This document shows, piece after piece, positions 44,392 to 53,609 of a stretch of DNA of 64,000 bases (position 1 is the first letter of the stretch; each line of letters opens with the position of its first letter). Origin of the DNA: Aquitalea denitrificans (GTDB lineage Bacteria; Pseudomonadota; Gammaproteobacteria; Burkholderiales; Chromobacteriaceae); NCBI RefSeq assembly GCF_009856625.1, contig NZ_CP047241.1, positions 62,001-126,000 of the forward strand, read 5' to 3'. The notes under the pieces are model-generated. The model did no database searches. It was not told where the DNA came from and saw only the letters and a program-made list of their open reading frames with translations. The position numbers were made by a program, and so were the translations under genes.

Positions 44392-45135
44392 ATGCTGCTT
44401 ATACCCGCTATCGACCTCAAGGATGGTCAATGCGTACGCCTGAAACAAGGCGTCATGGACGATGCCACCGTCTTTTCCGATGACCCGGTCCAGGTGGCCG
44501 CCCACTGGCGAGACCAGGGTGCGCGCCGTCTGCATCTGGTGGACCTGAACGGTGCCTTTGCCGGCAAACCCAAGAACCTGAATGTCATCCGCTCCATCCT
44601 GCAGGAAGTGGGCGATGACATGCCGGTACAACTGGGTGGCGGCATTCGCGATCTGGACACCATCGAAAAATACCTGGACATGGGCCTGTCCTACGTCATC
44701 ATCGGGACGGCCGCGGTGAAAACCCCGGGCTTTCTGCATGATGCCTGCGATGCCTTCCCCGGCCAGGTGATTGTCGGCCTGGATGCCAAGGACGGCATGG
44801 TGGCCATCGATGGCTGGGCCAAGATCACCAATCACAATGTGATCGATCTGGCCAAGCGTTTCCAGGACTACGGTGTCAACTCGGTGATCTACACCGACAT
44901 CGGTCGTGACGGCATGATGAATGGCGTCAATATCGAAGCCACCGTCAAGCTGGCCCAGGCACTGACCATTCCGGTGATTGCCTCCGGCGGCCTGACCAAT
45001 CTCGACGACGTGCGCAATCTGTGTGGCGTTGAGGACGAAGGCATCGAAGGCGCCATCACCGGCCGCGCCATCTACGAGGGCAGCATTGATTTTGCTGCTG
45101 CGCAGACGCTGGCCGACGAACTGTCCGAGGCCTGA
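44392..45135 (+). CDS. hisA: Phosphoribosylformimino-AICAR-P isomerase
   Basis: A TIM-barrel isomerase of 247 residues acting before HisFH. It starts with LLIPAIDLKDGQCVRLKQG (catalytic Asp on strand 1), has the phosphate loops QLGGGIRDLDTIEKYLD and IASGGLTNLDDV, and the second catalytic Asp in IYTDIGRDGMM. A strong hairpin terminator follows before hisF. Confidence 0.97.
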   Translation: MLLIPAIDLKDGQCVRLKQGVMDDATVFSDDPVQVAAHWRDQGARRLHLVDLNGAFAGKPKNLNVIRSILQEVGDDMPVQLGGGIRDLDTIEKYLDMGLSYVIIGTAAVKTPGFLHDACDAFPGQVIVGLDAKDGMVAIDGWAKITNHNVIDLAKRFQDYGVNSVIYTDIGRDGMMNGVNIEATVKLAQALTIPVIASGGLTNLDDVRNLCGVEDEGIEGAITGRAIYEGSIDFAAAQTLADELSEA

Positions 45136-45151
45136 TCCTGCCTTAAACCCC

Positions 45152-45187
45152 AGCTTGGCCGAATCCATTTCGGCCAAGCTTTTTTTG
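45152..45187 (+). terminator. Strong intrinsic terminator inside the his cluster
   Basis: A perfect 12-bp stem (AGCTTGGCCGAA 45152-45163 with TTCGGCCAAGCT 45169-45180), a five-base loop and seven T. It lies between hisA and hisF, only 11 bases before the hisF start codon. Confidence 0.9.
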
Positions 45188-45197
45188 TGTCGTGAAC

Positions 45198-45961
<764 letters not shown>

Positions 45962-45965
<4 letters not shown>

Positions 45966-46354
45966 GCAACTGGCTGGATGAGGTGAAGTGGGATGCCCAG
46001 GGCCTGGTAACTGCCATTGCCCAGGACAGTGCCACCGGCCGCGTGCTGATGGTGGCCTGGATGAACCGCGAAAGCCTGCAACTGACGGCTGACACCGGCA
46101 TTGCCCACTACTGGAGCCGTTCGCGCCAGAAGCTGTGGAAAAAGGGCGAGGAATCCGGCCATCTGCAAACCGTGCAGGAACTGCGCCTGGATTGCGACGG
46201 CGACGTGATCGTGATGCAGATCCAGCAAGCTGGTGGCATTGCCTGCCATACCGGCCGCGAGAGCTGCTTCTACCGCCGGTTTGAAAAGGGTGGCTGGACG
46301 GTCGTGGATGCAGTGCTGAAAGACCCGGACGCCATTTATCAGCACAAGCATTAA
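45962..46354 (+). CDS. hisI: Phosphoribosyl-AMP cyclohydrolase
   Basis: A zinc enzyme of 130 residues that opens the adenine ring of PR-AMP. Motifs are VLMVAWMNRESLQLT, YWSRSRQKLWKKGEESGHLQ in its central part, LDCDGDVIVMQI and the zinc cysteines in ACHTGRESCFYR. HisI and HisE are separate proteins here, unlike the fused enterobacterial form. It overlaps the hisF stop (ATGA). Confidence 0.96.
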
Positions 46355-46478
46355 ATTGCTCCGTATCAATTCATTATCACGCGCAGTCGCTACAATGGCA
46401 GGCCGTGTCCTGCGCTAACGGCCGATGAGCGAATCGGCCTATACTTGCCGAATTCCCAGTATGCAAAGGTGAAGCATC

Positions 46479-46799
46479 ATGACTTTCGATGTGCTCAAGA
46501 CGGTTGCCGATACACTGGAAGCCCGCCGCGAGGCGAGTCCCCAGTCGTCCTATGTCGCCTCCCTGTTCCACAAGGGCGAAGACGCCATCCTGAAAAAAGT
46601 GGCCGAGGAAGCTGCGGAAACCATCATGGCCTCCAAGGACAAGGACAAGCTGCACCTGGTGCGTGAAGTTGCTGACCTGTGGTTCCACACCATGGTATTG
46701 CTGACTTATCATGGCTTGCGTCCGGAGGATGTGCTGATGGAGCTGCATCGCCGCGAAGGTATTTCCGGCATCGACGAAAAAGCCTCCCGTCCTTCCTGA
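46479..46799 (+). CDS. hisE: Phosphoribosyl-ATP pyrophosphatase
   Basis: An all-helical MazG-like enzyme of 106 residues that hydrolyses PR-ATP to PR-AMP. It shows SYVASLFHKGEDAILKKVAEEAAETI (over residues ~27-52) with the Mg-binding glutamates, and EVADLWFHTMVLLTYHGL. About 124 bases of noncoding sequence separate it from hisI, and it is followed closely by hinT. Confidence 0.95.
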   Translation: MTFDVLKTVADTLEARREASPQSSYVASLFHKGEDAILKKVAEEAAETIMASKDKDKLHLVREVADLWFHTMVLLTYHGLRPEDVLMELHRREGISGIDEKASRPS

Positions 46800-46821
46800 A
46801 TTCTGCGTACAGGACCACGTT

Positions 46822-47145
46822 ATGAGTGACTGCATTTTCTGCAAGATCGCAGCAGGGGATATTCCCTGCAACAAGGTTTACGAAGACGACGATGTCGTGG
46901 CATTTCACGATATCCGTCCGCTTGCACCGGTACATTTTCTGATCATTCCGAAACTGCATGTGGCCTCGCTGGCCGACTGCGGTCCGGAGCACGAAGCACT
47001 GCTGGGTCGCATCATGGGCCTGGTGCCGCGTCTGGCCGCCGAGCAGGGGCTGGAAGGTGGCTTCAAGACCGGCATCAATACCGGTCACGGTGGCGGCCAG
47101 GAAGTGTTCCACCTGCATGTACATGTTTTTGGCCACAAGGGCTGA
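46822..47145 (+). CDS. hinT: HIT-family nucleotide hydrolase
   Basis: A 107-residue purine nucleoside phosphoramidase of the HINT branch. N-terminal CIFCKIAAGDIP and C-terminal GGGQEVFHLHVHVFG carry the zinc-like and histidine-triad motifs. The gene commonly sits between hisE and tatA in betaproteobacteria. The physiological substrate is not known. Confidence 0.94.
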   Translation: MSDCIFCKIAAGDIPCNKVYEDDDVVAFHDIRPLAPVHFLIIPKLHVASLADCGPEHEALLGRIMGLVPRLAAEQGLEGGFKTGINTGHGGGQEVFHLHVHVFGHKG

Positions 47146-47202
47146 CGGTTTGCCGGCGCGCCGCATGCCGGGCGCGCCTGATCATTTTGAAAGGAAGTAG
47201 CA

Positions 47203-47406
47203 ATGGGTTCTTTCAGTATCTGGCACTGGCTGGTTGTGTTGCTGATCGTGGTGCTGATTTTCGGTACCAAAAAACTGAAAAACGTGGGTGAAGACCTGGG
47301 CGGTGCTGTGCGCGGCTTCAAGGAAGGCATGAAGGGCGAGAATGAGAAAGCCGACAAGCCTGCCGAAACCGGTCGCATCATCGACAACGAATCCGACAAG
47401 AAATAA
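47203..47406 (+). CDS. tatA: Twin-arginine translocase subunit TatA
   Basis: A 67-residue protein with one N-terminal span (WHWLVVLLIVVLIFG), a hinge and amphipathic helix FGTKKLKNVGEDLGGAVRGFK, and a charged tail. TatA oligomers form the passage for folded proteins across the inner membrane. GAAAGGAAG precedes the ATG. It is the first gene of tatABC. Confidence 0.95.
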   Translation: MGSFSIWHWLVVLLIVVLIFGTKKLKNVGEDLGGAVRGFKEGMKGENEKADKPAETGRIIDNESDKK

Positions 47407-47421
47407 GCCGCGGGCCGCATC

Positions 47422-47934
47422 GTGTTCGATATCAGTTTTGGTGAAATCCTCCTGATCGGCATCGTCGCCCTGGTGGTACTGGGGCCGGAGCGCCTGCCTA
47501 CCGTTGCCCGCACCCTGGGTGCGCTGGTAGCGCGGGCGCAGCGCTTTGTTTCCAGCGTCAAGGCCGACATCCACCAGCAAGCTAATCTGAACGGGCTGGA
47601 TGGCCTGCGCAACGATATCCAGGATGCCGCCAACAGCTTCCGTTCCCAGATGGAAAGCGAAGTGCAGGGCGTGCGCGAGGTGATGGCCGAGCAGTCCGCC
47701 CAGCTACAGCAGCTTTCCGGCGAGGCGGTGGCACCCTTGGAGGAAGCTGCCCACACCATTCATGGTGGGCTGGACCTGCAGGCCGAGGCAGCACCGGCTA
47801 CCGTAGCCTCCGCCGTGGTGGAAGAGAAAGCTGCCGCCGATGCGCCGCCGCGTGACGAAAATCAGCTTGATCTGTTCGATACCCCGCCAGCGGTTGCCAG
47901 TCAGCCTTCTACCGAGTCCCGTCCCCACGCATGA
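47422..47934 (+). CDS. tatB: Twin-arginine translocase subunit TatB
   Basis: A 170-residue protein with N-terminal span and hinge (FDISFGEILLIGIVALVVLGPERLP within the first 26 residues), an amphipathic helix and a long Ala/Gln-rich tail. TatB with TatC recognises twin-arginine signal peptides. It starts with GTG 15 bases after tatA, and its stop overlaps the tatC start. Confidence 0.94.
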   Translation: MFDISFGEILLIGIVALVVLGPERLPTVARTLGALVARAQRFVSSVKADIHQQANLNGLDGLRNDIQDAANSFRSQMESEVQGVREVMAEQSAQLQQLSGEAVAPLEEAAHTIHGGLDLQAEAAPATVASAVVEEKAAADAPPRDENQLDLFDTPPAVASQPSTESRPHA

Positions 47935-48674
47935 ACGAACAACCTCTGCTTGCCCACCTGCTGGAATTGCGCACACGGCTGGTGCGCGCCATTCTGGGCC
48001 TGATGCTGGTTTTCCTCGGCCTGTTCCACTGGTCTGGCGACATCTACCACATACTGGCCAAGCCCTTGCTGGATGCGCTGCCCAATGGTGGCAGCATGAT
48101 TGCCACCGAGGTGACGGCCACCTTCTTCGTGCCGATGAAGCTCACCATGCTGGTGGCCTTTCTCATCTCACTGCCCAATACCCTGTACCAGGTATGGGCC
48201 TTTGTGGCACCGGGTTTGTACAGCCATGAAAAGCGACTGATCCTGCCCCTGGTGGTGGCCAGCGTGCTGCTGTTTTTGCTGGGCATGTCCTTTGCCTATT
48301 TCCTGGTGTTTCCGGTGGCTTTCCACTTTTTCTCGATGATGACACCAAGCGGCGTCAGCATGATGACCGACATCGACAAGTACCTGTCTTTCGTGATGGG
48401 CATGTTCATTGCGTTTGGTGTCACCTTCGAGGTACCCATCATCGTCATCGTGCTAGTGCGCATGGGCGTGGTGTCGGTGGCCAAGCTGCGTGAAGGCCGG
48501 CCTTATGTCATCGTCGGGGCTTTTGTGGTGGCTGCGGTGGTGACGCCGCCGGATGTGTTGTCGCAAACCATGCTGGCCGTGCCTTTGTGGCTGCTGTACG
48601 AGGTAGGCATCATCATGGCCGTATTCATGTCGCGCCCGGGGCGTGCCGTCACGGTCGGAAATCAGGAAAAATGA
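47931..48674 (+). CDS. tatC: Twin-arginine translocase subunit TatC
   Basis: An inner-membrane receptor of 247 residues with six spans. Characteristic segments are LLAHLLELRTRLVRA at the N terminus, YQVWAFVAPGLYSHEKRL, FGVTFEVPI with the conserved FE, and a VTPPDVLSQTMLAVPLWLLYE zone near residues 205-225. It overlaps tatB by four bases. Confidence 0.96.
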   Translation: MNEQPLLAHLLELRTRLVRAILGLMLVFLGLFHWSGDIYHILAKPLLDALPNGGSMIATEVTATFFVPMKLTMLVAFLISLPNTLYQVWAFVAPGLYSHEKRLILPLVVASVLLFLLGMSFAYFLVFPVAFHFFSMMTPSGVSMMTDIDKYLSFVMGMFIAFGVTFEVPIIVIVLVRMGVVSVAKLREGRPYVIVGAFVVAAVVTPPDVLSQTMLAVPLWLLYEVGIIMAVFMSRPGRAVTVGNQEK

Positions 48675-49018
48675 ACCGAAAACTGTTTCACTATGGCGCG
48701 GCCGCCAGTCTGGTAGCCCTGATTCTGCTGACCCTGGCCTGGGAGCTGTGGCTGGCCCCGGTACGGCCGGGTGGTTCCTTTCTGGCACTCAAGGCAGTCA
48801 TCCTGCTGGCACCGCTGATGGGCATTCTCAAGGAACGGCTGTATACCTATCAGTGGTCCAGCATGTTCATTCTGGCCTTTTTTACCGAGGGCATCATGCG
48901 CAGTTGGGGAGACCATGGCCTGTCGCAGACGCTGGCGCTGTGGGAAGTGGCAATCAGCGTACTGTTTTTTGCCTGCGTGCTGGGCTTTGCCCGCACCTTC
49001 AAGCGCAAGCCGGCCTAG
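48671..49018 (+). CDS. DUF2069 membrane protein
   Basis: A 115-residue integral membrane protein with four predicted spans and no large loops. The YTYQWSSMFILAFFTEGIMR segment and overall size match DUF2069, a conserved proteobacterial family without known function. It overlaps tatC (ATGA), so it is the last gene of the his-hinT-tat run, and a terminator follows. Confidence 0.82.
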   Translation: MNRKLFHYGAAASLVALILLTLAWELWLAPVRPGGSFLALKAVILLAPLMGILKERLYTYQWSSMFILAFFTEGIMRSWGDHGLSQTLALWEVAISVLFFACVLGFARTFKRKPA

Positions 49019-49039
49019 ACATCGGCTGGTCTGGCAACT

Positions 49040-49072
49040 CAAGAAAACCTGCCTATGGCAGGTTTTCTTGTT
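49040..49072 (+). terminator. Terminator of the his-tat gene run
   Basis: A 14-bp stem (CAAGAAAACCTGCC with GGCAGGTTTTCTTG) with a three-base TAT loop, then TTT. The AAAA in the 5' arm makes it partly bidirectional. Confidence 0.85.
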
Positions 49073-49249
49073 TCTGAATGGCAGAATTGAAATTTCCTGC
49101 TGAAAATAAGCCAGTAAATCAGTTGTATTTTAAAGTAAATATTTTAACTGTTCTTAACATCTTGCTGGCTTTAGAGCTTCGATTAGAATGTCGTCATTAA
49201 GGGCGAACCAAACTCATCGCTCACGACAAAAGCATCTAAAGGGCAGCGC
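49073..49249. other. AT-rich region before the Lap transporter gene
   Basis: An AT-rich stretch, unlike the GC-rich surroundings, that probably holds the promoter of the lapB-lapC-luxR unit. No clear -35/-10 pair or operator stands out. Confidence 0.4.
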
Positions 49250-51418
49250 ATGCATTCCCCGTCCCAGGCTGGACAACATGATTCCATTCCCCTGCAGGCA
49301 ACACATCTCGATCCCTTGCTGGATTGTCTGTTTGCCCTGGCACGTGGCTACGGCATCAACGCCACCCGCGAATCGCTGGTAGCCGGCATTCCGCTGAGCA
49401 ATAACCGGCTTAATCCGTCGATGTTCTCGCGTTCGGCACGGCGGATCGGCCTGACTTCGCGGGTGGTGCGTCAACCGCTGGACAAGCTGCGTGATGCGCT
49501 GTTACCGGCGGTGCTGCTGCTGGAAGGGGACGAAGCTTGCATCCTGCGTGCCATCGACCCGGTCAGCGGCATGGCACGGGTGAGCTTCTCCGAGCTGACC
49601 GAGTCGGAAGTCAGCATCTCGCTGGATGAACTGGCTGGCAAATACCTGGGGCTGGCCATTTTTGTCCGTCCCCGCTTCAATTTTGAACGCCGTGCGCCGG
49701 AGCTGGGTGAAATCCGCTCGCGCCACTGGTTCTGGCAAACCGTCTACGGCGGCCTGCCGCTGTATCGCGACGCCATGATTGCCGCCTTGCTGATCAACCT
49801 GTTTGCGCTGGTGATTCCGCTGGTGTCGATGAATGTGTACGACCGGGTGGTGCCCAATATGGCCACCGAAACGCTGTGGGTGCTGGCCATTGGCGGCCTG
49901 CTGGCGCTGGTATTCGATTTCCTGCTGAAAATGACCCGCGCCTATCTGATCGACCTGGCCAGCAAACGGGTGGATGTGACGCTGTCCAGCCTGATCATGG
50001 AACGGGTGCTGGGTATTCGCATGGAGGCCCGCCCGGCCTCGGTGGGCGCGTTTTCGTCCAATCTGCGTGCCTTTGAAACTGTGCGCGACTTTATCGCCTC
50101 GGCCTCCATCACCGCCCTGATCGACCTGCCTTTCGTGCTGATCTTCCTGCTGGTGATCCTGTGGATATCCCCGCTGTTGACCTTGCCGGTACTGGTGGGG
50201 GGGCTGCTGATGATTGTGTTTGCCCTGCTGATTCAGGAAAAGATGAAGGAGCTGACCGAGGCCACCTTGCGCGCTTCGGCTCAGCGCAATGCCCAACTGG
50301 TGGAAAACCTGGCCGGGTTGGAAACCATCAAGATCCTGGCCGCCGAAGGCCAGCAACAGGGGCGCTGGGAGCAGGGCACGCTGTTTCTGGCCCAAGTGGG
50401 CGCGCGCTTGAAGCTGCTGGCCACCTCGGCCAATACCTTTGCCGGTTTCATCACCCAACTGGTGTCCATCGTGATGCTGGTGCTGGGGGTGTACCAGATC
50501 ATGGATGGCAATACCTCGCAAGGTGGCGTCATTGCTGCCGTGATGCTGTCCGGACGCGCCATGGCCCCGCTTGGCCAACTGGTGGGCTTGCTGACCCAGT
50601 ATCACAACGCCAAGACCTCGCTGTCCTCGCTGGACGGTTTCATGAGCATGCCGGTGGAGCGGCCGCAGGATGCCAACTTCTTCCACCGCACCAGCTTCCA
50701 GGGTGAGATCGAGTTCCGCAATGTGTCGTTCAGCTATCCGGACAATCCGCAGCTGGCCTTGCGTAATGTCTCGTTCAAGATCAAGGCTGGCGAGCGGGTG
50801 GCCATCATCGGCCGGGTGGGTTCCGGCAAGTCCACGCTGCAGAAGCTGATTCTGGGGCTGTTCCGCCCGACGGAAGGCTCGGTGCGTGTTGATGGTATCG
50901 ACATCAACCAGATCGATCCGGCAGAACTGCGCCGCCATATCGGCTATGTGCCGCAGGATGCCGTGCTGTTTTACGGCACCTTGCGGCAGAACATCGCCAT
51001 GGGTGCACCGCATGCCTACGACGCCAGCGTGGCCGCTGCCGCCGAGCTGGCCGGGCTATCCGACTTCATCAACGGTCACCCGCAGGGTTTTGACATGATT
51101 ATCGGCGAACGTGGAGATTCGCTGTCCGGTGGTCAGCGCAAGGCGGTGACCATTGCCCGTGCGCTGCTCAATGCACCACCTATCCTGCTGATGGACGAGC
51201 CCACCAGCAATATGGACAACACCACCGAAGGGCAGATCAAGCAGACGCTGCAGAAGGTGATGGTTGGCAAGACCATGATCATGGTCACCCATCACAACGC
51301 TTTGCTGGAGCTGGCGGACCGGCTGATCGTGATTGATAACGGTGCCATTGTGGCCGATGGCCCCAAGGCCGCGGTGATTCAGGCTCTGCAGCAGGGGCAG
51401 GTGGGGAGGGCAGGCTGA
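49250..51418 (+). CDS. lapB: Type I secretion ABC transporter (LapB/RtxB-like) with inactive C39-like domain
   Basis: An inner-membrane ABC exporter of 722 residues. Residues about 20-140 form a C39 peptidase-like domain (LDCLFALARGYGINATRESLVAGIPLS in its first 30 residues) with no clear catalytic Cys-Gly pair, as in adhesin exporters that bind but do not cleave their substrate. Membrane spans occupy about 160-440. The nucleotide-binding domain has Walker A GRVGSGKST (521-529), signature LSGGQRK (625) and Walker B ILLMDEPT (645). With the next gene and the TolC-like gene at 62826 it would export the giant adhesin. The ATG at 49250 gives a normal length. Confidence 0.92.
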   Translation: MHSPSQAGQHDSIPLQATHLDPLLDCLFALARGYGINATRESLVAGIPLSNNRLNPSMFSRSARRIGLTSRVVRQPLDKLRDALLPAVLLLEGDEACILRAIDPVSGMARVSFSELTESEVSISLDELAGKYLGLAIFVRPRFNFERRAPELGEIRSRHWFWQTVYGGLPLYRDAMIAALLINLFALVIPLVSMNVYDRVVPNMATETLWVLAIGGLLALVFDFLLKMTRAYLIDLASKRVDVTLSSLIMERVLGIRMEARPASVGAFSSNLRAFETVRDFIASASITALIDLPFVLIFLLVILWISPLLTLPVLVGGLLMIVFALLIQEKMKELTEATLRASAQRNAQLVENLAGLETIKILAAEGQQQGRWEQGTLFLAQVGARLKLLATSANTFAGFITQLVSIVMLVLGVYQIMDGNTSQGGVIAAVMLSGRAMAPLGQLVGLLTQYHNAKTSLSSLDGFMSMPVERPQDANFFHRTSFQGEIEFRNVSFSYPDNPQLALRNVSFKIKAGERVAIIGRVGSGKSTLQKLILGLFRPTEGSVRVDGIDINQIDPAELRRHIGYVPQDAVLFYGTLRQNIAMGAPHAYDASVAAAAELAGLSDFINGHPQGFDMIIGERGDSLSGGQRKAVTIARALLNAPPILLMDEPTSNMDNTTEGQIKQTLQKVMVGKTMIMVTHHNALLELADRLIVIDNGAIVADGPKAAVIQALQQGQVGRAG

Positions 51419-52827
51419 TGAAAACGACTTGGAAACAACGCCTGCAAGGCTGGATTCGTGGTGGTCAGGGCCGTACTTCTCCCTACTGGGACAAGCTGAT
51501 GGACTGGGCGGCGGCGCGCGATCTGCAGGATAGACAGGACTTTGCCACCGATGGTGACTGGGCGATTCTGGAGCAAAGTCCGGGCCGGCCACGGATATTC
51601 GTCTGGAGCATGCTGGCCTTGTTGCTGGTAGCACTGTTGTGGGCGGCACTGGCGCAGATTGACGAAGTGGCGCGCGGTGAAGGCAAGGTGGTGCCGGTAT
51701 CGCAAAACCAGCATATCCAGAGCCTGGATGGCGGCGTGGTGTCGAAGATCCTGGTCAAGGAAGGCCAGATCGTGCAGAAAGGCCAGCTGCTGCTGAATAT
51801 CGACAACACCCGCTTTGTGTCGTCGCTGAACGAAAATCAGGCGCAGTATCTGTCCTTGCTGGCCAAGGCGGCGCGCCTGCGCGCCATTGCCAACAATGTG
51901 CCGTTCGAACTGCCCAAGGAAGTGACGCAGCAGGCAGCCGACATTGCCCGGCAGGAAACCGACCTGTATCAGACCAAGCGCCGCGAACTGGATGCCAATG
52001 TGTCCATCGCCCGGCAGGAGCTGACCCAGCGCTCGCAAGAACTGAGCGAGGTACGCGCCAAGCTGACCCAGGCGCAGCAAGGCTACCAGCTGACTCAGCG
52101 CGAACTGGCTGTCACCAAGCCCTTGAAGGAATCCGGTGCGGTATCGGACGTGGACCTGCTGCGCTTGCAGCGCGACGTGTCGCGTTATCAGGGTGAGCGT
52201 GACATGGCCAGCGCACAGATTCCCAAGCTGCAGGCTGCCATCAGCGAAGCCAACCACAAGATCCAGGAAGTGGAACTTAACTTCCGCAATCTGGCCAGCG
52301 CCGAGCTGTCCGAAACCATGGGCAAGATCAACAGCCTGTCTGCCGGCAGCTCCGGCCTGGCCGACAAGGTGAAACTGTCCGAGGTGCGCTCGCCGGTCAA
52401 GGGCGAGGTCAAGCGCCTGTTCGTCAATACCATTGGCGGCGTGGTGCAGCCGGGCAAGGACATTCTGGAAATCGTGCCGCTGGAAGATTCGCTGATGATT
52501 GAAACCCGGGTGTCGCCGCGTGACATCGCCTTTCTGCGCCCGGGACAACACGCGATGGTGCGCTTTACCGCCTACGACTACACCGTGTACGGCGGCATGG
52601 AAGGCAGCCTGCAGGAAATCGGTGCTGATACCGTTACCGACGACAAAGGCAATGCTTTCTATATCGTGAAAGTGCGTACCAAACAGGGCGCGCTGGGCGA
52701 GAAGCATCTGCCCATCATCCCCGGTATGGTGGCGCAGGTGGACATCATGACCGGCAAGAAGAGCATTCTTTCCTATCTGCTGAAACCGGTACTGCGTGCC
52801 AAGGCAGAGGCCTTTACCGAGCGATGA
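51418..52827 (+). CDS. lapC: HlyD-family membrane fusion protein (LapC-like)
   Basis: A periplasmic adaptor of 469 residues that links the ABC exporter to the outer-membrane channel. It has one N-terminal span (residues ~60-82, IFVWSMLALLLVALLWAALA), a biotinyl-lipoyl-like domain (VPVSQNQHIQSLDGGVVSKILVKEGQIVQKGQ in its first 30 residues), a long coiled coil rich in Gln and Glu (about 130-300), and a beta-barrel with SPVKGEVKRL. It overlaps the lapB stop and the start of the LuxR-type gene, so all three are coupled. Confidence 0.93.
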   Translation: MKTTWKQRLQGWIRGGQGRTSPYWDKLMDWAAARDLQDRQDFATDGDWAILEQSPGRPRIFVWSMLALLLVALLWAALAQIDEVARGEGKVVPVSQNQHIQSLDGGVVSKILVKEGQIVQKGQLLLNIDNTRFVSSLNENQAQYLSLLAKAARLRAIANNVPFELPKEVTQQAADIARQETDLYQTKRRELDANVSIARQELTQRSQELSEVRAKLTQAQQGYQLTQRELAVTKPLKESGAVSDVDLLRLQRDVSRYQGERDMASAQIPKLQAAISEANHKIQEVELNFRNLASAELSETMGKINSLSAGSSGLADKVKLSEVRSPVKGEVKRLFVNTIGGVVQPGKDILEIVPLEDSLMIETRVSPRDIAFLRPGQHAMVRFTAYDYTVYGGMEGSLQEIGADTVTDDKGNAFYIVKVRTKQGALGEKHLPIIPGMVAQVDIMTGKKSILSYLLKPVLRAKAEAFTER

Positions 52828-53432
52828 GCGATATGGTGATACTGATTACGGCCAGTAGTGCGCTGGCGGATGGCTGGGCAGACAGCCTGCAACTGCAAGA
52901 TGCCGTGCGCCTGCCTGATCTGGCGGCGCTCAACCGCAGCAGCGTGCCAGCGGACAGCCTGGTCTTGCTCGACCTGGCCGGCACCGTGGCAGGCGAACAG
53001 GACATCCTGTACGCCTGCCGGCATTGCCGGGTGCTGGCGCTCAGCTCGCTGCCGCAGGACGAAGAGGGCTTGCGCTGGTTGCAGTGGGGGGCCGTGGCAT
53101 ACGCCCACGCCATGAGTACGCCAGATCTGCTGCTGCAGGTATTTGACACGGTGCAGGCCGGTGGCACCTGGGTGGGGCGCAGCATCATGCAGCAGCTGTG
53201 CGCGCGCTTTGGTCGACAGCTGCCGGCGGCTGCCGCGCCAGACTGGCGTACCCGGTTGTCAGAGCGGGAACAGGATGTGGTGGCTGCCCTGCGTGAGGGG
53301 CGGGCCAATAAGGACATCGCCCGTTTGCTGGAGATTTCTGAACGTACGGTGAAAGCCCATCTCACCTCGGTATTCCAGAAATTTGGCGTGGAAGACCGCC
53401 TGCAACTGCTGCTGAAGCTGACGGGCCACTAG
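52824..53432 (+). CDS. LuxR-type regulator with a receiver-like domain
   Basis: A 202-residue protein. The C-terminal part (about 144-200) is a GerE/LuxR helix-turn-helix: LSEREQDVVAALREG, NKDIARLLEISERTVKAHL, and VFQKFGVEDR. The N-terminal part has the length of a receiver domain and an aspartate at residue 50 (LVLLDLAG), but the acidic pair near the N terminus is absent and the lysine near residue 95 is not found. It may be a pseudo-receiver not controlled by phosphorylation. It overlaps lapC and ends in its own terminator, directly ahead of the adhesin gene, its likely target. No partner kinase is adjacent. Confidence 0.85.
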   Translation: MSDMVILITASSALADGWADSLQLQDAVRLPDLAALNRSSVPADSLVLLDLAGTVAGEQDILYACRHCRVLALSSLPQDEEGLRWLQWGAVAYAHAMSTPDLLLQVFDTVQAGGTWVGRSIMQQLCARFGRQLPAAAAPDWRTRLSEREQDVVAALREGRANKDIARLLEISERTVKAHLTSVFQKFGVEDRLQLLLKLTGH

Positions 53433-53456
53433 GATGTATGCCACAGCACAGGACAC

Positions 53457-53492
53457 AGCCGCCTTGCTGGTTTGCAATGCGGCTATTTTTTC
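53457..53492 (+). terminator. Terminator between the LuxR-type gene and the adhesin gene
   Basis: The outer stem AGCCGC / GCGGCT with an inner TTGC/GCAA stem, then a T-rich tail. It implies that the adhesin gene has its own promoter within 53493-53609, an AT-rich segment. Confidence 0.75.
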
Positions 53493-53609
53493 AAATGTGC
53501 ATGTGAATTTTCTGAAAATAAAAGAATATCTGCCCTTCAGTACAATATATTTCTCTGACATCACTGCATAAGCTGACCGAAGTGCATATTGCGTCTTCAG
53601 GAGTCAGTC

